64,000 nt of DNA from Tyto alba (Eukaryota; Chordata; Aves; Strigiformes; Tytonidae). A model generated the notes under the pieces. The model made no database searches. It was not told where the DNA came from and saw nothing but the letters and a program-made list of their open reading frames with translations. The position numbers were made by a program, and so were the translations under genes. The stretch covers positions 19,457,323 to 19,521,322 of the forward strand of contig NW_024881272.1 of the NCBI RefSeq assembly GCF_018691265.1, written 5' to 3'. The stretch's first letter is position 1. Each line of letters opens with the position of its first letter. Shown here in pieces: positions 1-14,600 of this stretch.

Positions 1-1061
1 ATTTATAATATTTTGTAAGATATAAGTTTGACTTTGAGGGTCTGCAAAATTAAACACCAGCAATTCTTTAAGTCATGTTTCTTCATACAGGTTTTAGGTT
101 ATTTTTTTTGCTTCCTCTAGTGTTTGGGACAATGTTCTTGGAAAAATCCCCTCTTTGGGTTTGAGATCCTAGTGCATGTATCCTGACTTTGCCTCTCTAC
201 TATCTGAACACATCATCAATAACAAATTGCAAAAATACCCTATCATGTTGTTATGATGGATAAGTCTGTCTTCACATTTCAGTTTTGCTTCCTACAAGGT
301 TCTAGTTCAGAACTCAAAATAGGTGTTTATCTTCTATCTTGCATTTCTCTTGAAGCGATTTACTGCAGTGGCAGGATGCTCTGGTTTTGTTACACTTGTC
401 ACCTTAGCAGAAATTCCCCTGTATGCCTTCAATGCCGAAACTGAAAATTAGACATGGTAAATGTATGCATGTGTCTTTTCATACAGGCAGAGATGTTTTG
501 TTGACACACAAAGCTTGAAGTGACCATACGTACTCATATTTTAAGGCAGATAAAGTATAATCATTCTAAACCAAAAACATTACTTCCTCTTCCACACCCA
601 TCAAAAGAGCAATAAAGAAGGAAGAAGTACATTTTAACACTAGAGATGAAAGGCCTGAAGTTTTCTCTGACTTCAGGTTAAACAGCCGTTAAATGCAGTC
701 CCCTTTGGAGTAGAACCATGTAACTGAAGCTTTAAAAAGTTTGGAGAATACAGTGAGAAAAATCTATCAAAAGATGGGTCAAAAGGCTAAAGTGACTTCC
801 TAAAATGAAGCTTAAATTATGGTGTGTCTTTGTCAAACAGTAGCTGATACAGAGATACAGAGAAATGGTTCACATCAGCCTAGATAACGCACATGTATTT
901 TTTAAATTTGTCATGAATACTGGAATGTCATAGGTGAGTTGAAGCGGTCTGTTAAAAACACAGACAATCAATCTTTGGCAATCTTGCTGATACTAAATCA
1001 GAGCAGAGTTTTAAGAGTGCACCATATCATAATTAAATCCAGTCTCTGTTTTTTGTCTTAG
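1..1061 (+). other. BCL10: BCL10 last intron (3' part)
   Basis: This AT-rich stretch lies upstream of the BCL10 terminal exon and ends in a pyrimidine-rich tract followed by AG at 1060-1061, a standard splice acceptor. The earlier BCL10 exons, including the CARD exon, would lie to the left of the window. The short open frame at 253-444 resembles no protein I know and is most likely chance. No other feature is visible. Confidence 0.8.
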
Positions 1062-1429
1062 GTCTAAGCTGCAGCACCTGTATGACCTCACTGTATGGAG
1101 GAACAAATAATCTTTCTAGATCATATTCTGATGAATCTAATTTTTTTGATAAAACAAAAGACAAAGAATCTACTCAGATACATCATCCAGAGGAAGATTA
1201 TAGCACTGCCGCATTTGTGTCTGCTGTCTCTCTTCATTCAATGAATTTGCCAATTGCAGAGATGGGAAATGCAGAGTGTGCTGTTTTCTCAGCCACCCTT
1301 CCAGGGCCTGGAGACCCCGGTGCACCCCCTCTCCCCCCAGAACTCCAGTCAGAGCAGCAAGAACCATGTACTAGTTCAAGTGACAATTGCTTTTTGCCTT
1401 TACGATCACGTTCTCTTCAACCACAGTGA
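1062..1429 (+). CDS. BCL10: BCL10 terminal coding exon (C-terminal 122 residues)
   Basis: BCL10 is the cytoplasmic adaptor that joins CARD-coiled-coil scaffolds such as CARD11 to MALT1 and drives NF-kB activation. Only the Ser/Thr-rich C-terminal half is here; the CARD lies upstream, outside the window. The exon starts at 1062 after the acceptor AG and completes a split Gly codon. The peptide then matches the vertebrate BCL10 tail as I remember it: a GLxCSxC start, the motif NNLSRSYSDESNF (counterpart of the phosphorylated Ser region near residue 138 in human), the segment PGPGDPGAPPLPPEL, and FLPLRSRS near the end. The last residues (SLQPQ) differ from the mammalian end, which I recall as TVSRQ. 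The stop is TAG-free TGA at 1427-1429. The middle part is divergent, as is usual for this linker. Assignment is supported by both sequence and gene order. Confidence 0.93.
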
Positions 1430-1724
1430 ACATAGTGACTGTAGTCTGTTCATCCAAATAGTACTGAAATTTTGTGTGATGTCTTATAAAGGTTTAAAAA
1501 ATGTTTTCAAACTGTTAACTAGCAAAATCAGAAGAAACAATCTATGCCATTTTACTGTTTTAAAGGAGTAATTTTTTTGTAATTGGGTGAATCTGGAGCT
1601 GTTTGGTCTTATGTTCGTTAAGGAGCTTTTTTCAAAAGGTCATGCTATTATACCAGCAAAAGTTGGGGTTTTAAACCAACGTATTTAAGATTTCACATTT
1701 AGTTGCAGTTATAGAACAAATGTG

Positions 1725-1752
1725 GTGTTTGTTTGTTTGTTTGTTTTTTTTC
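1725..1752. repeat. (TTTG)n simple repeat with T run
   Basis: About five TTTG units are followed by a run of nine T. It lies in the presumed BCL10 3'UTR, about 240 bases before a complementary (CAAA)n tract. Confidence 0.9.
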
Positions 1753-1965
1753 CCTTACAGAAACAAGCAAATACACTTTTCTTAATGTGTCTGTTACAGG
1801 TGAATTGGAGAGGGTGGTTAGGAAAAGTAGTGAGTATTGAAAAATAACTTTCTGAACTAAAAGCTTAGGCTTACATATCAAAAAGCTTAAACTCATTACC
1901 AAATTCAGTGTTTCACTGTAGGATAAACTCTGCCCTCTATATATGTGTGAAACTCCATTTGTGAG

Positions 1966-2030
1966 AAGAAAAAAAAAAAAAAAACACAAAAAACAAACAA
2001 ACAAACAAACAAAAAAAAAACAACACCATA
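1966..2030. repeat. A-rich / (CAAA)n simple repeat
   Basis: An A run of about 18 bases is followed by four to five CAAA units and a second A run. It is complementary to the (TTTG)n tract at 1725-1752, so the two could pair in an RNA. It also generates the spurious Phe/Cys-rich minus-strand frame at 1699-2037. Confidence 0.9.
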
Positions 2031-3526
2031 AAACCAAATCTGGCCAAATCTGTAGCTGTGTTTATTTTCAAGAAGTCTGTTAATTGTCTGAACTTTGTCC
2101 TGCTAGTAAAAGGCACTCAGTATCGCAGTGATTTGATTTAGCAAAAAATATACGTCTACAAGTCTTAGCATATTATTCTTGTGTATAACTTAGAGGTTTC
2201 TGATTTGAGATGCACTTTAAATATAAATTCTCCTTAGTGCTGGAAGAGGAATGTAAACTGCTGTAACAGAATCATGTGGGCTGTAAGAAAATGTTACTGT
2301 ATAATGCTATTAAGGAGCAAAGTTTGTATGTTTTGTCCCAGTAGGTAAGTAGTGGAGGAGTCCTGTAGCAAGAAAGTATCCGTACCTGAAGGACTCTTGG
2401 AAATGTTGCACTTCAGATACCTACTCTTCAAAGCAGATAGACAGGTTTACATTTCAAATTGTTTAGAGTCAAATGCATTTTAAACTATTTCAACATGGGA
2501 AGGTTCTCATTTCCTGACACAATGTAACATGCTGTATTCCTCTCCTACTCCACTCTTGAGTTGTCATCTACTTTTTATGAAGTTGGCCTATAATCACTTT
2601 AAATTTACCAGGCAAAGACAATCTCCTACTTGTAAATGTGTACAGTTCTGTTCTGCAGTACTACACTTTAAAGTGATGGGATGTTTTCAGTATATCAAAG
2701 GGTAGGTTTGAATTTAAGGCTTTAAATTATTTTGGCTCTCACACAGTGCTATAGCCATGTAATTCCATTGAAATTCAAACCCAGGTAATATCCCTAAACT
2801 GTGTTCTCCTTTTGTGGAGGCAGGCCATCTGTAGGACCTCAGTACAGTGTCTAATTTTTTTTTTTTCATGTTTACTCTGGTTTTGGAATTAGTTTAAAAT
2901 AAACTTCAAAGTTCAACTACACTCCATACTTAGTATATTAATAGCTTATATATGATAAATATGTGGGCAGTTTAGTGTTTATGAAGATCCTTGTTTTTCT
3001 TGTATACATGTAAGGTCATGGACTGTCAGGACAGTGAAAATTATTTTCAACAGAACTGCTTTGTTCAGAGGGCACTCTTGAAGTTATTTGCCTAAATATG
3101 CTAACAAAATTTTGCTCTCTAACATGAAATTAAGGGTAGGCTTAAATCCCTCTCTTCCATTAACTTGAACTGTAGTTGTGCCTTCTGAGGATATCTGAAA
3201 ATTGATTTGTCTAAATGCCCACTGTAACCACTTAGAGCTGTGCTTAGGTTTGGGTCCCTTCTTGGATTCTTGTAAACGGAGGAGAGTGCGCAAGCTTGGC
3301 CTTAACTGGATAGCTCAGGGTGAGGACTGCTTTGCAGATCTAAATCCAGACTGGCGAGGGGTGTGCTGCCTGCCCCAGTGCACCCCGCAGGATGCCTGCC
3401 TCTGCAGGGATTGCTCCTGCCGTGGAGCCTAGTAACCTGAGACTTTACGTGAATGTATTATCTTACCAAACATTTATGATGTACATCCTTTTTTTTTTTT
3501 AATTGAAATGTTTTTATCCCTTTTGG

Positions 3527-3532
3527 AATAAA
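3527..3532 (+). terminator. BCL10: BCL10 polyadenylation signal
   Basis: AATAAA followed by a T/GT-rich downstream stretch (AGTTTTTTGTATAATTG), the expected layout of a cleavage and polyadenylation site. It is the best candidate in the 2.1 kb after the stop codon. Confidence 0.65.
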
Positions 3533-3550
3533 GTTTTTTGTATAATTGCC

Positions 3551-6729
<3,179 letters not shown>

Positions 6730-7710
6730 GCAGAGCACGCTGGATTTAGCCATAATGAGGATTTCAATGAACTTGGATTCTTCTGCTGGAATGGGAAACA
6801 AATACATGTTTACTGAAGTTCTCTCCTATCGGGTAGGGAATTTTATTTCTGTAGTATGCTTGCCTTTTGGAAAGCACAAAATTAAATGGACAGTGTCGTG
6901 ATAGAAACTCATCTACTGAACAAAATTTAAACCTGTTTATTTAAAAGAGGGTTTTAGAAGAGGGATCTATTGTGATGGATACTTGTGCTTATGCAGGTTA
7001 CGGGGCTTCATGGTATTTTGTTTATCAAGAAACCTGGTAACGTGAGCTTTTCTGGACTGACTTTTTCATTGTGTCAAAACCTTTTATAAAGGAATATATA
7101 CTAAAGATTCTTTAAGTACTGTCCTGTGATATGTTTGCATAATGTTGTTTTGAAATGTATGTGAAGACTGCAAATAGGTCACTGGAATAAAACTACATTT
7201 GAAAACATCTGCAGTATAAATATTGCTTTGCGTGCTTGGTAAATAGGAGGGATGAATTCTGTACTGTATGCATTTCAGTGATGTATTTCTTATGACACAA
7301 CAGATTCCTCAGGGTTTTGTTTGTAATAAATATACAACTGCAAACTGAAAAACCATGGACATAATAGTGAAGTTTAATTTTGATGTTATGTGATCAGCAT
7401 CAGTGAAGCATGAGACTAACTGATGCAGGAAGAATTGAAGAATTGAATATATTTTTCCTAAGATTGAAAATATGATCTGCATGTTTATGTGGGAGAAAAA
7501 TTATGACAAAGCTGTGGTAGTCTTTACTGCCACATTGTATTATTTCAGTACAAACAGTTGGTAATCTGCTCAAAGTGCTAGTCAGTATATGTTGCATTTG
7601 TGATATGCTGCTGCATGGATTTTTGGGTCTGTATATGAAAACATACCAGCAAAACCAGATTGAAGGGAGGGTTGCTCTAGGTTCATTTTCAAATAAAGCT
7701 TCTGTGCCTT
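6730..7710 (+). other. C1orf52: C1orf52 3'UTR (inferred, alternative ends)
   Basis: AT-rich sequence follows the stop. AATAAA hexamers at 7186-7191, 7325-7330 and 7692-7697 offer three possible transcript ends. The first, preceded by ACTGG, would give a 3'UTR of about 480 bases. The short minus-strand frame at 7400-7597 shows nothing recognisable. Confidence 0.55.
7186..7191 (+). terminator. C1orf52: C1orf52 polyadenylation signal (first candidate)
   Basis: AATAAA about 460 bases after the stop codon. Two further AATAAA copies lie at 7325-7330 and 7692-7697. Confidence 0.55.
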
Positions 7711-10700
7711 AGGAAATCTGCAGTGAGATTAGGGTAATTAAACTATTAATGTAAAACATTCATAATTTTTATTTTCCTTCTGTCTTAGACTAGCTTTAAT
7801 TTGGCAGAACAGGTTCTGTAAGCTAATATGATGTTACTATCTTCTAAAGTGATTTTTAAACCAATTATTTTGAACCTCAATGTATAGAAAAATGTATTCC
7901 TTTTTAGTGAGTATATGAATTTAGCAACAAGTTACACAATTCTAGCCTTGGCAGCGTGATCATGCTTTCTCTGGATCCTTCTCTAGCTGCAGACTCGGCA
8001 ACCGCTCCTTGCCAGTTTCACAGGCTGTCAGGCCAAATCTGTGATATATTCCACCCCTTCTGTGCTGCCAGTCTGGAAAGGATTCCAAAAAATGGTACGT
8101 GGACACAGCTGAGGGTTCTCTGTGCCACAGCTCTCCTAGCACAAACCCAAATAACTGACACTGTCGTAGCAAACTCCGAGGAACAGTGTCATAGGGAGAG
8201 CTTATGAAGTGCCAGATCTCTGGACAGCTTCTCAAAATCTCAGGTTGCGATGGCTGGGCTAGAGCAGGGACTAGGCTAGCAGGGAGCAGAGCAAAGCTGG
8301 CCTCCGGGGTGCAAGGGGAACCCTCCTGTGCCCTTAGTGGCAGCCCTGCAGAGTTCCAGCTGGGATAAAGACTCCTGCAGAGCAGTCAAATACGGCTGCT
8401 TGCTGAAATGGAGCTTTCACTAGATGGAATGTCGGTGTAGCAGGACAATTCGGGAACTGTGGGTATCCGCGTTTCGCTGAGTTGAGAGACTATAAATGCC
8501 TACACTTTGCATTGTCTAGAATGTTAATGTCGGTTCTCCATCATTCTAGTAATAGGGTGTGAAACTTCCACTGAAAATTATCATCTAATGCAGACCGGTT
8601 CTCTTACAGGAATAGCTGTCTCCATGCAGGCAGTGCAGCTTTACGTCATCTACTTCAGGGTGTGGATTGTCACAAGCTACTCGGGTAGCTGGTCTCTAGG
8701 TCCTGGTCGTCTGAGATCAGATGGTTTCTGTGAGCTTTGCTTACAGAGAGATGAAGGATGTTTTTCTTGAAGGGCTGAACATGAAGCCTCTGAATGAAAA
8801 GGCTCATTCTGATCTGTTTTTTTCCTGTATCTGCTGTCCTAATGTAGCTAGGTTGAAGGTGCTAATCTTCAGAGAATGTGGTAGGAAAAAAGACTGCTTA
8901 CGCTCCTTTTTTTAACAGGAATGTGTTTATACTTTAGCTGGCGTAGAGAGCTGAGGGTAGGGAATAGCAGCAAGTGCCTGTTCAGATATGAAAATCAGAT
9001 GTTCACTCAGTTTCCCAAAGGTTCAGTTTGTGTCCAGGCAGCGAGTTGCAGATTACAGTATGTCTAGCAAGACACTTTTTGAGAAATCTGCCTCTGCTAT
9101 CCTACATGTATGGAATTTGTTCCAGGGTTACGTGGGATGAATGCTACCGTTTCTTGAAATGTGAAGGGTTTGACGTGAAGCACGCAGTTCAGTGGACTGC
9201 CGGATTCTCAAGTCTTACAATAGTTCTGTTTGCTACTGAAGTGCCTCTCGAAGAGCGAAGAGCGTTACAGCAGAAGGTTAATGCCACGGCTCTGGAAATA
9301 GGATGCATTCCCACGACTGCTGAGACCAAGGAGGCTTTTGTCCTTGTATTGTTTGCTCTGCTATTCTGTGGAGTAGCTCAGGAAGTTACCATGCTAATCA
9401 CTGCTTTTGTTTTCAGATCATATGATATACGTGGTATCCAGTTGTGTTGAAGTTAACACCATCTGATAGTCAGTTTCCAAGGAGAAAACCAGCATGGCTA
9501 ATCTGGGAGAAGAATGATTAATTGTATTATTTACAGGTTGAGGAAATCTTCATTGTAAGCAGTGACCATTGCAGCTTCCCTATTCAGGAGAAATGGCAAA
9601 AGCAACTGTGCTTCTTTTTCTTAAGACATTTGAAACGAGGCTGTGAGAGGCTGTCTGAAGCTGAGTTAACTGGGTGGACTGGTTTTGCTGCTGGAAGTTT
9701 TTTTGGTAGAGATGCTTCAGTGCATCATCTTCAGGAGAAGACGATGAGAGAAGTGCTAGTGCTGCAGCTTCTGAAGCAACTCAGATTTCTTGCCATACAG
9801 GGCATACAAAAAAACCCAGAACAGGGAGGGGACTGACCTTTCTGAGTTCAGAGATAACAGCATGTGCATTTTATTGTAAGTAAATGAGATTGCATAAAAG
9901 AAATGTTAGGCTTGTATCATCAGTGACTTGTAATGTGAACAACTACAGAACTCCTTATAGTGGAAAAAATGCTAGAGGCCTAACTGTGGTGAGAAAATGG
10001 CTGGAAAAGCGCAAAATGTTTCCAGTGATCTGCTTTGATCGTATGGTGCTTACTAAACAGTATGTGCTTCTGTAGGATAAAAAAAAACAGGTATCTATAG
10101 CTGGTACAAAGCGGCTGTTTGGAAACAGCTGGACTGAGCTAGATAGAATGCAGGTGCTAGCCAGGAGAGGAAAAAAAGGAGAGAAAGACCACTGATTCTG
10201 CCAAGGATCTGTAAGGTCTTATTCAGATACCATGAAAAGCTTCTAAGAAAGGGGGGCACTAGGCTAAATTGTAAATGCTCATCTGGAGTTGGGCTTCTGG
10301 ATCAAGATTACTGGTAACACATCCATGGCATTCATAGCTATGAATCTGTAAAATTACAAGGCATCATTTAAGTTCCTCAATAAGTCACTAGAGAGAGCAT
10401 TACCAGGAGAAATGTGGTCACAGTAAGCCTTGCAATTAGAGGCATGCATCCAACAGTTGCCAAAAGGGGATGCAAGTCTTCTGCATCCTCTTTTTGCATG
10501 ATTAGAAGTGACACAGATGTACAAACCAAGCAAAATTTATAATGATGTGGTGCTTAAAGGAAGCAGGTGGTGTGAAGAAATGAGCAGTAAGATTTTCTCA
10601 TTTGTTTTGAAAGTAGAAGAGGGAAAGACTGAAGAAGCTGAAGAACAAAGTTTGATGGAACAAGAAGCAGACTAGCAGGTTTTCTTCAGTTTTGGGCAGC

Positions 10701-11135
10701 TAATAATGAAAAATTGGCTACTTTATGCATCAGGATCTGTGAAATGCATGAATGAACACTTACTAAACTTAAACTGATAGCTCAGATGCTCAAAAAATGT
10801 CTAACTATAGAACTGTTTATCCTGGATTGTCTTTCAAGAGGAGATAGTGACAGTGAACATACACCCCTCACTGACAAATGGGGAAGATTGGCTCTGAAAA
10901 TTAGCCCTCTGTTAACTCGTTGCTCTGTTTTTATGATGAATCAAATGTGATGATGGTCATTATTTGTAATGGGAAAAAAAGGCAATATAAAATGCGTACA
11001 AGTTTGATTTGAGAAAATTAAAATATTTGTCGAGATTAGAAAAATGGCGGCTGGAAGGCAAGTAATTTGCAATGAACACATTGCAGATGCTGGCACAATA
11101 GCAGCTACATTACTTGGATTTCTAAGGAAGGCAGG
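7711..11135. other. Intergenic, no identifiable gene
   Basis: Open frames at 7956-8235, 9028-9450 and 9522-9836 are longer than most chance frames in this AT-rich DNA, but none shows a motif I recognise and none has convincing splice sites. Frames in 9.9-11.1 kb are broken by many stops. Because a reverse-transcriptase remnant begins at about 11.1 kb, part of this stretch could belong to the same decayed retroelement. That is inference only. Confidence 0.5.
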
Positions 11136-11600
11136 ATGATCTGGAAAAGAATTCACATCAGTATAGAAGTACAACTGTTGAGGATAATTGCTTTCATGGC
11201 AGGCAGCCTTGCTCCCAGAAATGCTAATGGAGAGGTTGTTGCAAGGCATCCCTCCCTTCATCTGCTATTCCTATGCGACAGCTTGATGCATGCTAATGCT
11301 ATTGAAGAACTGATTCATTTACAAGTGGTTTGTGATAAGCTTAAGGCTGCCAATCTGAAAGTGAATCCAGGGAGATGCAGTGTTCCACAAAGAGTAATTT
11401 GTCATGAACCTGGAATCAGTGAAGGAGGAGGATTTTTATCAGCAGAGAGAAACAGAGGCTGTGTGGTGCTGGCTGACTTTTTCTGGTGACAGGAAGCTCA
11501 TTTGCCAGTTTGCTAATCTTGCAAAATCATGGCAGAACTTGGATGAAAAGGTGTAATGCTTTCAGTCACCAGCAGGATACAATTTGGGTTTTGTTTTCAG
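11136..11600 (+). mobile_element. Decayed retroelement reverse-transcriptase fragment
   Basis: The plus frame at 11136-11489 contains DKLKAANLKVNPGRCS, preceded by an EELIHLQVV segment and followed by a degenerate GISEGGG. In Ty3/gypsy-like and related retroviral polymerases a helix of the form HLxxVfxxLkxanLKlnPxKC leads to a LGHxISxxGI turn, so this fits the end of a reverse-transcriptase domain. The upstream YxDD catalytic box is not intact (FLCD-S), and the expected LGH is corrupted. The frame stops near 11.49 kb. Another frame continues briefly with polar sequence, suggesting frameshifts. No long terminal repeats were recognised. The element is non-functional. A plain LINE is less likely because the motif order suits LTR-type elements. 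Confidence 0.45.
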
Positions 11601-14600
11601 GCGTGAAAGGCTCTTATTCCTGTTTCTGTCTTAGCTTGCTGATTGTTTTCCAAACCCCTTTGACTACTGGTCACAGACATTTGTGCTTTTACTTTGGGTG
11701 TGGGTTTGATGTGTGGACAACACAGGACCATCTTAAAATCATGGAAGCTGATTACAGCTCAGGTGTGTGTTCTTTGAGGATAAATGCCTGTACTGGTTGA
11801 AAGGGACCCCTGGCAAAGGCTACAGCATGCAGCATTTCCATTTTGAGAAAAAAAAATGGTTAAGGGCACTCACTTACTCATTAGACTGGAAAAATCTGAA
11901 AGGCTGGATTCCAGATAGCTGGGAAAATCCCAGCACAATCAGGCCTGGGCACAAGCATGGTTGTACTGGTGCCCTATGGAGGCAAGTCTGTTGACAGGCT
12001 AGATGCTCTAGCAGCAACAGAGAGCAAATGGCTGCCTGGGAGTGCTCAGGAGGAGATGCCAACTCATCTCTCTATAATTCCCAGGAGGGCAAACAGAGAG
12101 GGAAAAAGTTCTCAAAAAGAAGACTAGCATGGGGTGTGTTTAGAAACCCCTTGAGCAAAGGGAGGCACCTTGCTAAGAAACCTGATTCTGTTACTGCCAA
12201 AGGCGTTTTCTGGATGCGTTGACTAAGGTGAAGTTTAAAGAACGATGCAACAAGAGGCGGCGATTAGCTAGGCAGTCTGCAGCTGTCTCAAAATGTCAAG
12301 TCTGAAACAAAAGCAGGATTTCTGTAGAGTAAAATGTTGGCAAAATCCAGAAAATTGCTGAAAGAAATAGTGTTTTCATTGCACAGGAGGCTTCCTGTGG
12401 GACATGGAAATCTCAGAGAACAGTTTTGCTCCTGAGACAAACACGTTGGTGGTAGTGAACTACTTTCTGAAAACTTCTGAGTCATATAATTAGGAACCAA
12501 GAAAGAGTGGGAATAACAGAGGGACAGAGATTCCAGAGAGCTAGTTCTTCATGCGTAGAGTATCACAGACCGAAGGGAGTAGTGTAGTCTTCACAGGAGT
12601 CCACAGAATTTGTGTTGCTGACAGAAATGTGCAAAGACCAGTTGGACCCGGAAGGCGGAGTCACACAGAGATTGGAATGGGTATGCGCCGCTGGTTCCTT
12701 TGAACTATTTTCTTCAGTGCACTTCTGAAAAAAAGCAGGAATTTTCAGGGTAGACAGGACCTGTGGAGCTGGATTGGCGGAAGAATGCAATGAATTCAAT
12801 GAATGGAGATAAGCATTTTTGGTCCTTATCAAATAATTTTATCAGTGCTCTTCATCTTTAGAATGCTTTTGTCTTGGTAGCTTCAAAAGATAAATAACAT
12901 CTTTGTTTTGCTGTAGCTGTGAGCAGCAACACAAGGACTGTGTGTTTTGCTGTCTTCTAACAAGGTGAACATTCTTTGAAGCAAACATTGATTTTCCATC
13001 CCTTTGCTTAACTTCTCCCTACCATCTCTTTCTTGCTGTAGATGGACTGATATGAAAACAAATGCAGGATTAATACAGGGTAACCCCAGGGAAGTTTAAT
13101 GGGGAGTTAAACCTCAACCACAGGATTTATCAGGTGAGGATTAGCATACTCTCCTCAAACCAACCCAACAAACCAAACACCCCTCAACTCCCCAGCAGCA
13201 GGCTCCCAGCAAAGGTAATTTGGGAGCCTTTCTGTTGGGAAGCAGAATATGGTTGAGTTTTGTTAAACAAGTAACTTCCCAGACACAGGGTGGTAAGGGA
13301 TACCTTGAGGAACCAGACCAGGTAATGTGAGAGACTAATTTCACTTCTTTTGTAGGAAGGATCACAATTATATAAAGACCTAAAGATGGGTTTTACAAAA
13401 AATGTTTCTGTTAGGCTTCTGGTCTAGAAAAAGTGTCACTTTCTGTTGTAATTAGAAGATGCTTAAAAGAAATGCACAAATCCCTTAGGACTGATAATAT
13501 TGTATATTGTGATATTAAGAGTTTATATTGTCTGAGAAGTTTCAAAGACTTGTATTATCTAATGTAGTTATAAGGCTGGCAATGGCAAAGGCTTGTTTGA
13601 AAATCTAGTGTTTTAATTGTTAGGAATACTGACTTTTATACAAGGTCTATGGTTTTGATACTGTTAGTGACTTGTTCTCACAGCAACCCCTGTGCATGCC
13701 TCTTAGATAACTGTAAATAAGCTGTATCTCTCTGACAGTTTAAATAAGCCATGTCGCCATGATCTTTGACATAGTAATGAAATATTGTTTACATCTTACA
13801 AACTTAAATTTTTCAAAGTATCTGTATAAAGCAACATATAGACTGATATAAGACAACACATAGTTATATGCTATAGAATTATTACATTATTATAACATTA
13901 ATAGATTAATTGCATTATTTTCCCACAGAAGCATAATTGACACCTTAAGCTGGCAATATGAAAATAAGTAAAATCCATGTAATTAAGTGATTCCAATGCT
14001 CATGAAACAGGGAGACTTACCTGATACTGACTGTGTATATCTAAATTTAGGGCTCCTTGAATGCTTGAAAGCCAGCGGCAAATAAATTGTGGTCTGACTC
14101 TGTGAGGATCCCAGGTGTGTATCGTCCTCACCCTCCTGCTGGGGATCCCCTATTTCCCTGCCTCTTCTCAGCCTTCTGGGGACAGCTGTTGAGTCGGTAA
14201 AGTGTCACCTAGCTAGAAGAAAGGTGCACTGCTCCATCGGCAAAATCATCGAACAAACCACTGGGCAAATGAAGCCCTGCAATAGTTCAGCTCTTATATT
14301 CTACATTTGCTGGCTTCTCAACTGCACTGCTCCAGTAGAGGGTGCTTTTGTTAACTGCTGGCATAATGCCTGTTTGAATTTGCAGTACTACTTTCAATTA
14401 TAGACCCTGGTTTTCTTCTCATTTTCTTTCTAATACATGATTAAGTGTCTCTTGAAGCAGTACACATCTATTTTGGTTGCTTTCTTGATATCTTGCTCTC
14501 AATTTTCTTAGTACTACAAAGGCTTTTTAAACAGCTTTTGCACTGTAAATTTCACATAATTTTTGAATGCTGTCTGGGGAGAGTTACCATAATCTTTTCT

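Larger units (their letters stand above)
1430..3550 (+). other. BCL10: BCL10 3'UTR (inferred extent)
   Basis: About 2.1 kb of AT-rich, non-coding sequence follows the BCL10 stop and leads to an AATAAA at 3527-3532. The length is inferred from that signal, not from transcript data. It contains a (TTTG)n run near 1727-1752 and an A-rich (CAAA)n run near 1966-2030. The small open frame at 3202-3432 lies in a locally GC-richer patch and shows no recognisable protein features. Confidence 0.6.

Noticed and set aside
1699..2037. Minus-strand frame rich in Phe, Cys and Leu
   Set aside because: It is produced by A-rich and TTTG repeats and has no protein-like character.
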